Source: Desulfobacteraceae bacterium | GTDB taxonomy: Bacteria; Desulfobacterota; Desulfobacteria; Desulfobacterales; Desulfobacteraceae | DNA: 7,968 nucleotides | Assembly (NCBI GenBank): GCA_024225895.1 | Contig: JAAEMC010000520.1 | Span: 1 to 7,968, forward strand | Direction of reading: 5' to 3' | Shown here: piece after piece, positions 6,976-7,968 of the stretch | Layout: each line of letters opens with the position of its first letter | Position numbering within the stretch: position 1 is the stretch's first letter | Translations under genes and position numbers: made by a program | Notes under the pieces: generated by a model | Told to the model about the DNA's origin: nothing | Databases searched by the model: none | The model's input: the letters and a program-made list of their open reading frames with translations, nothing else

Positions 6976-7104
6976 TCTCCCTCCTCCTGGTTAAAAGTTT
7001 GACCTAATTGGGGCAGCTTCCTGATGAAAGCAGCACCCTTTTAGTAAGTCATGATAAAAACTAAAAAAAACTATCAATAAGTGAGACTAATACTTAGCAT
7101 AACC

Positions 7105-7132
7105 ATTATAAATGGCAAGTTTTATTTGTATG
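7105..7132 (-). promoter_or_regulatory. candidate sigma70 promoter of the amino-acid ABC operon
   Basis: The minus strand has a perfect -10 TATAAT (7105-7110), 16 bases after a poor -35 CATACA (7127-7132; 3/6). The -10 lies within the inverted repeat CCATT-ATA-AATGG, a position where a bound repressor would block initiation. Another start closer to the gene, using TTGATA near 7075, is possible but has no good -10. Confidence 0.4.
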
Positions 7133-7245
7133 GCTCATAATATTCCTTTGGACGTTGCTACCGAAATAGCGACTTATATGTATGTGACTGGAATGTCAAC
7201 ATAAAAAAACAGGTTGTGATATGACTTTTAAATGCAGATACAAAT

Positions 7246-7275
7246 TTGACTTGGATGCTATATTTATCGTACGAT
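7246..7275 (+). promoter_or_regulatory. candidate sigma70 promoter of the metallophosphoesterase gene
   Basis: TTGACT (7246-7251; 5/6 of the -35 consensus) is followed after 18 bases by TACGAT (7270-7275; 4/6 of the -10 consensus). Initiation near 7282 would give a leader of about 30 nt. The ATG at 7313 has no good Shine-Dalgarno (only CAGATGAA), so translation may be modest. Confidence 0.4.
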
Positions 7276-7312
7276 GGCATTGTAAAGACAACATAAAATT
7301 TGCGCAGATGAA

Positions 7313-7933
7313 ATGAAAAATACAACACCATTAAAACATAATATTAGAATTTTGGCGGTTTCCGACTATATTGACAAGATGCTCACCCAGCAGGTTGAAG
7401 ATAAAACCTTAGATCCTGTGGACCTGATACTTTCCTGCGGCGATATGGAGCCGGAGTATCTTTCGTTTTTAAGGGACCGGCTTGACCGACCTCTTTATTA
7501 TATCAAAGGGAATCATGATATCCGTTATAAAGCAGACAACCCCATGGGGTGCGCCAATATCCATTCCAAAATTGTCCGGTTTAAATCATTAAATATAATG
7601 GGACTTGAAGGTTCTATCTGGTACAATGGGGGGCAAAACCAGTACACGGATCAAATGATGAAAACAATTATAAAAAGGATGTGGTTTCCTATCTGGTGGA
7701 AAGGCGGTATTCACATTGTCATCACCCATGCACCCCCTCGTCATATTCACGACCGTGAAGACCGGTGCCATATGGGGTTTGACAGCTTTAAAAAATTAAT
7801 TAAGAAACGAAAACCCCAGTATTTGATTCATGGCCACATCCATGGTGAGTTTGAAAATATGGAACAAAGATCTACAGTATTTGATGCCACAAAGGTAATT
7901 AATACATGTGGGTACAGCATATTAGAGGTGTAA
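7313..7933 (+). CDS. calcineurin-like metallophosphoesterase
   Basis: A complete 206-residue cytoplasmic protein of the calcineurin-like phosphoesterase fold, expected to hydrolyse phosphomono- or diesters with two metal ions. Motifs in order: VSDYID (16-21, first metal Asp18), SCGDMEPEY (43-51, bridging Asp46), KGNHD (64-68, Asn66 and catalytic His67), ITHAPPRHIHD (~141-151) and HGHIHGEF (~176-183). The first motif is D-x-I-D rather than the usual D-x-H, so one metal-ligand His is missing. I recall a bacterial subfamily with SDxVD/SDxID here that also shares the LEGSIWYNGG and QYTDQMM stretches, so this looks like a family trait rather than damage. There is no signal peptide. The next gene starts 5 bp after the stop, implying an operon. 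The natural substrate is unknown. Confidence 0.9.
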   Translation: MKNTTPLKHNIRILAVSDYIDKMLTQQVEDKTLDPVDLILSCGDMEPEYLSFLRDRLDRPLYYIKGNHDIRYKADNPMGCANIHSKIVRFKSLNIMGLEGSIWYNGGQNQYTDQMMKTIIKRMWFPIWWKGGIHIVITHAPPRHIHDREDRCHMGFDSFKKLIKKRKPQYLIHGHIHGEFENMEQRSTVFDATKVINTCGYSILEV

Positions 7934-7938
7934 ATATC

Positions 7939-7968
7939 ATGTCATTTTTTAAAAGTCTTTTTACTTCG
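7939..7968 (+). CDS. start of an unidentified gene, cut off by window end
   Basis: ATG at 7939 opens a frame (MSFFKSLFTS) to the window edge, only ten codons. AGAGGTG (7924-7930) just before the phosphoesterase stop gives a well-placed ribosome site with 8-base spacing, and the 5-bp gap indicates co-transcription with the phosphoesterase. Too little is present to name a family. Confidence 0.6.
   Translation, partial: MSFFKSLFTS

Larger units (their letters stand above)
6976..7312. other. divergent intergenic control region between ABC operon and phosphoesterase
   Basis: This 337-bp AT-rich stretch separates divergent genes; I see no coding sequence in it. It holds predicted promoters in each direction and an imperfect hairpin in the ABC leader: 7010-7038, GGGG-C-AGCTTCC with AAGCAGCACCC, broken by two mismatches. 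A 5-bp inverted repeat, CCATT-ATA-AATGG (7103-7115), covers the leftward -10. A 7-bp stem with one G-U pair sits at 7154-7173 (GTTGCTA, loop CCGAAA, TAGCGAC). The leftward leader would be about 120 nt, long enough for regulation, but it matches no riboswitch class I can recognise. Confidence 0.5.

Noticed and set aside
6568..6994. Two + strand frames (105 and 122 codons) opposite the binding-protein gene
   Set aside because: They are antisense shadows of a canonical SBP family 3 gene.

Overview
The window reads as chromosomal DNA of a moderately AT-rich Gram-negative bacterium. The gene content fits a deltaproteobacterial sulfate reducer of the Desulfobacterales type: a CHASE2-domain nucleotide cyclase preceded by a DUF4384 protein, a polar amino-acid ABC transporter, and a decayed metallo-beta-lactamase-fold gene of a family I associate with anaerobes. 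The taxonomy is inferred from style and gene content, not from a marker gene.

Layout. At the left edge is the 3' part of an M24-family (Xaa-Pro aminopeptidase-like) metallopeptidase on the + strand (1-485), with all five metal ligands visible. Next, on the - strand, come the remains of an MBL-fold hydrolase gene (about 592-824). It keeps a promoter-like sequence and a good Shine-Dalgarno but is broken by an in-frame TAA and a frameshift. From 983 to 3956 (- strand) a two-gene unit encodes a secreted DUF4384 protein and, overlapping it by 23 bp, a membrane CHASE2 / class III cyclase with a degenerate PilZ-like tail. A near-consensus promoter precedes the unit.

From 4265 to about 7100 (- strand) lies a complete amino-acid ABC importer: binding protein (6157-6975), an intergenic terminator/attenuator, a permease with an unusual periplasmic insert (5043-6059), an ATPase overlapping it by 4 bp (4315-5046), and a strong terminator (4265-4290). 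One permease gene suggests a homodimeric channel. The hairpin after the binding-protein gene probably lets binding protein be made in excess.

The right end (+ strand) carries a metallophosphoesterase (7313-7933) and, 5 bp after its stop, the first ten codons of another gene cut off by the window.

Most genes belong to known families. The points most worth a second look are the purine-recognition residues of the cyclase (Glu/Gly instead of Lys/Asp or Lys/Thr), its pairing with the DUF4384 protein, the extra periplasmic domain in the permease, and the MBL pseudogene. I saw no tRNA, rRNA, CRISPR array, insertion sequence or phage gene.
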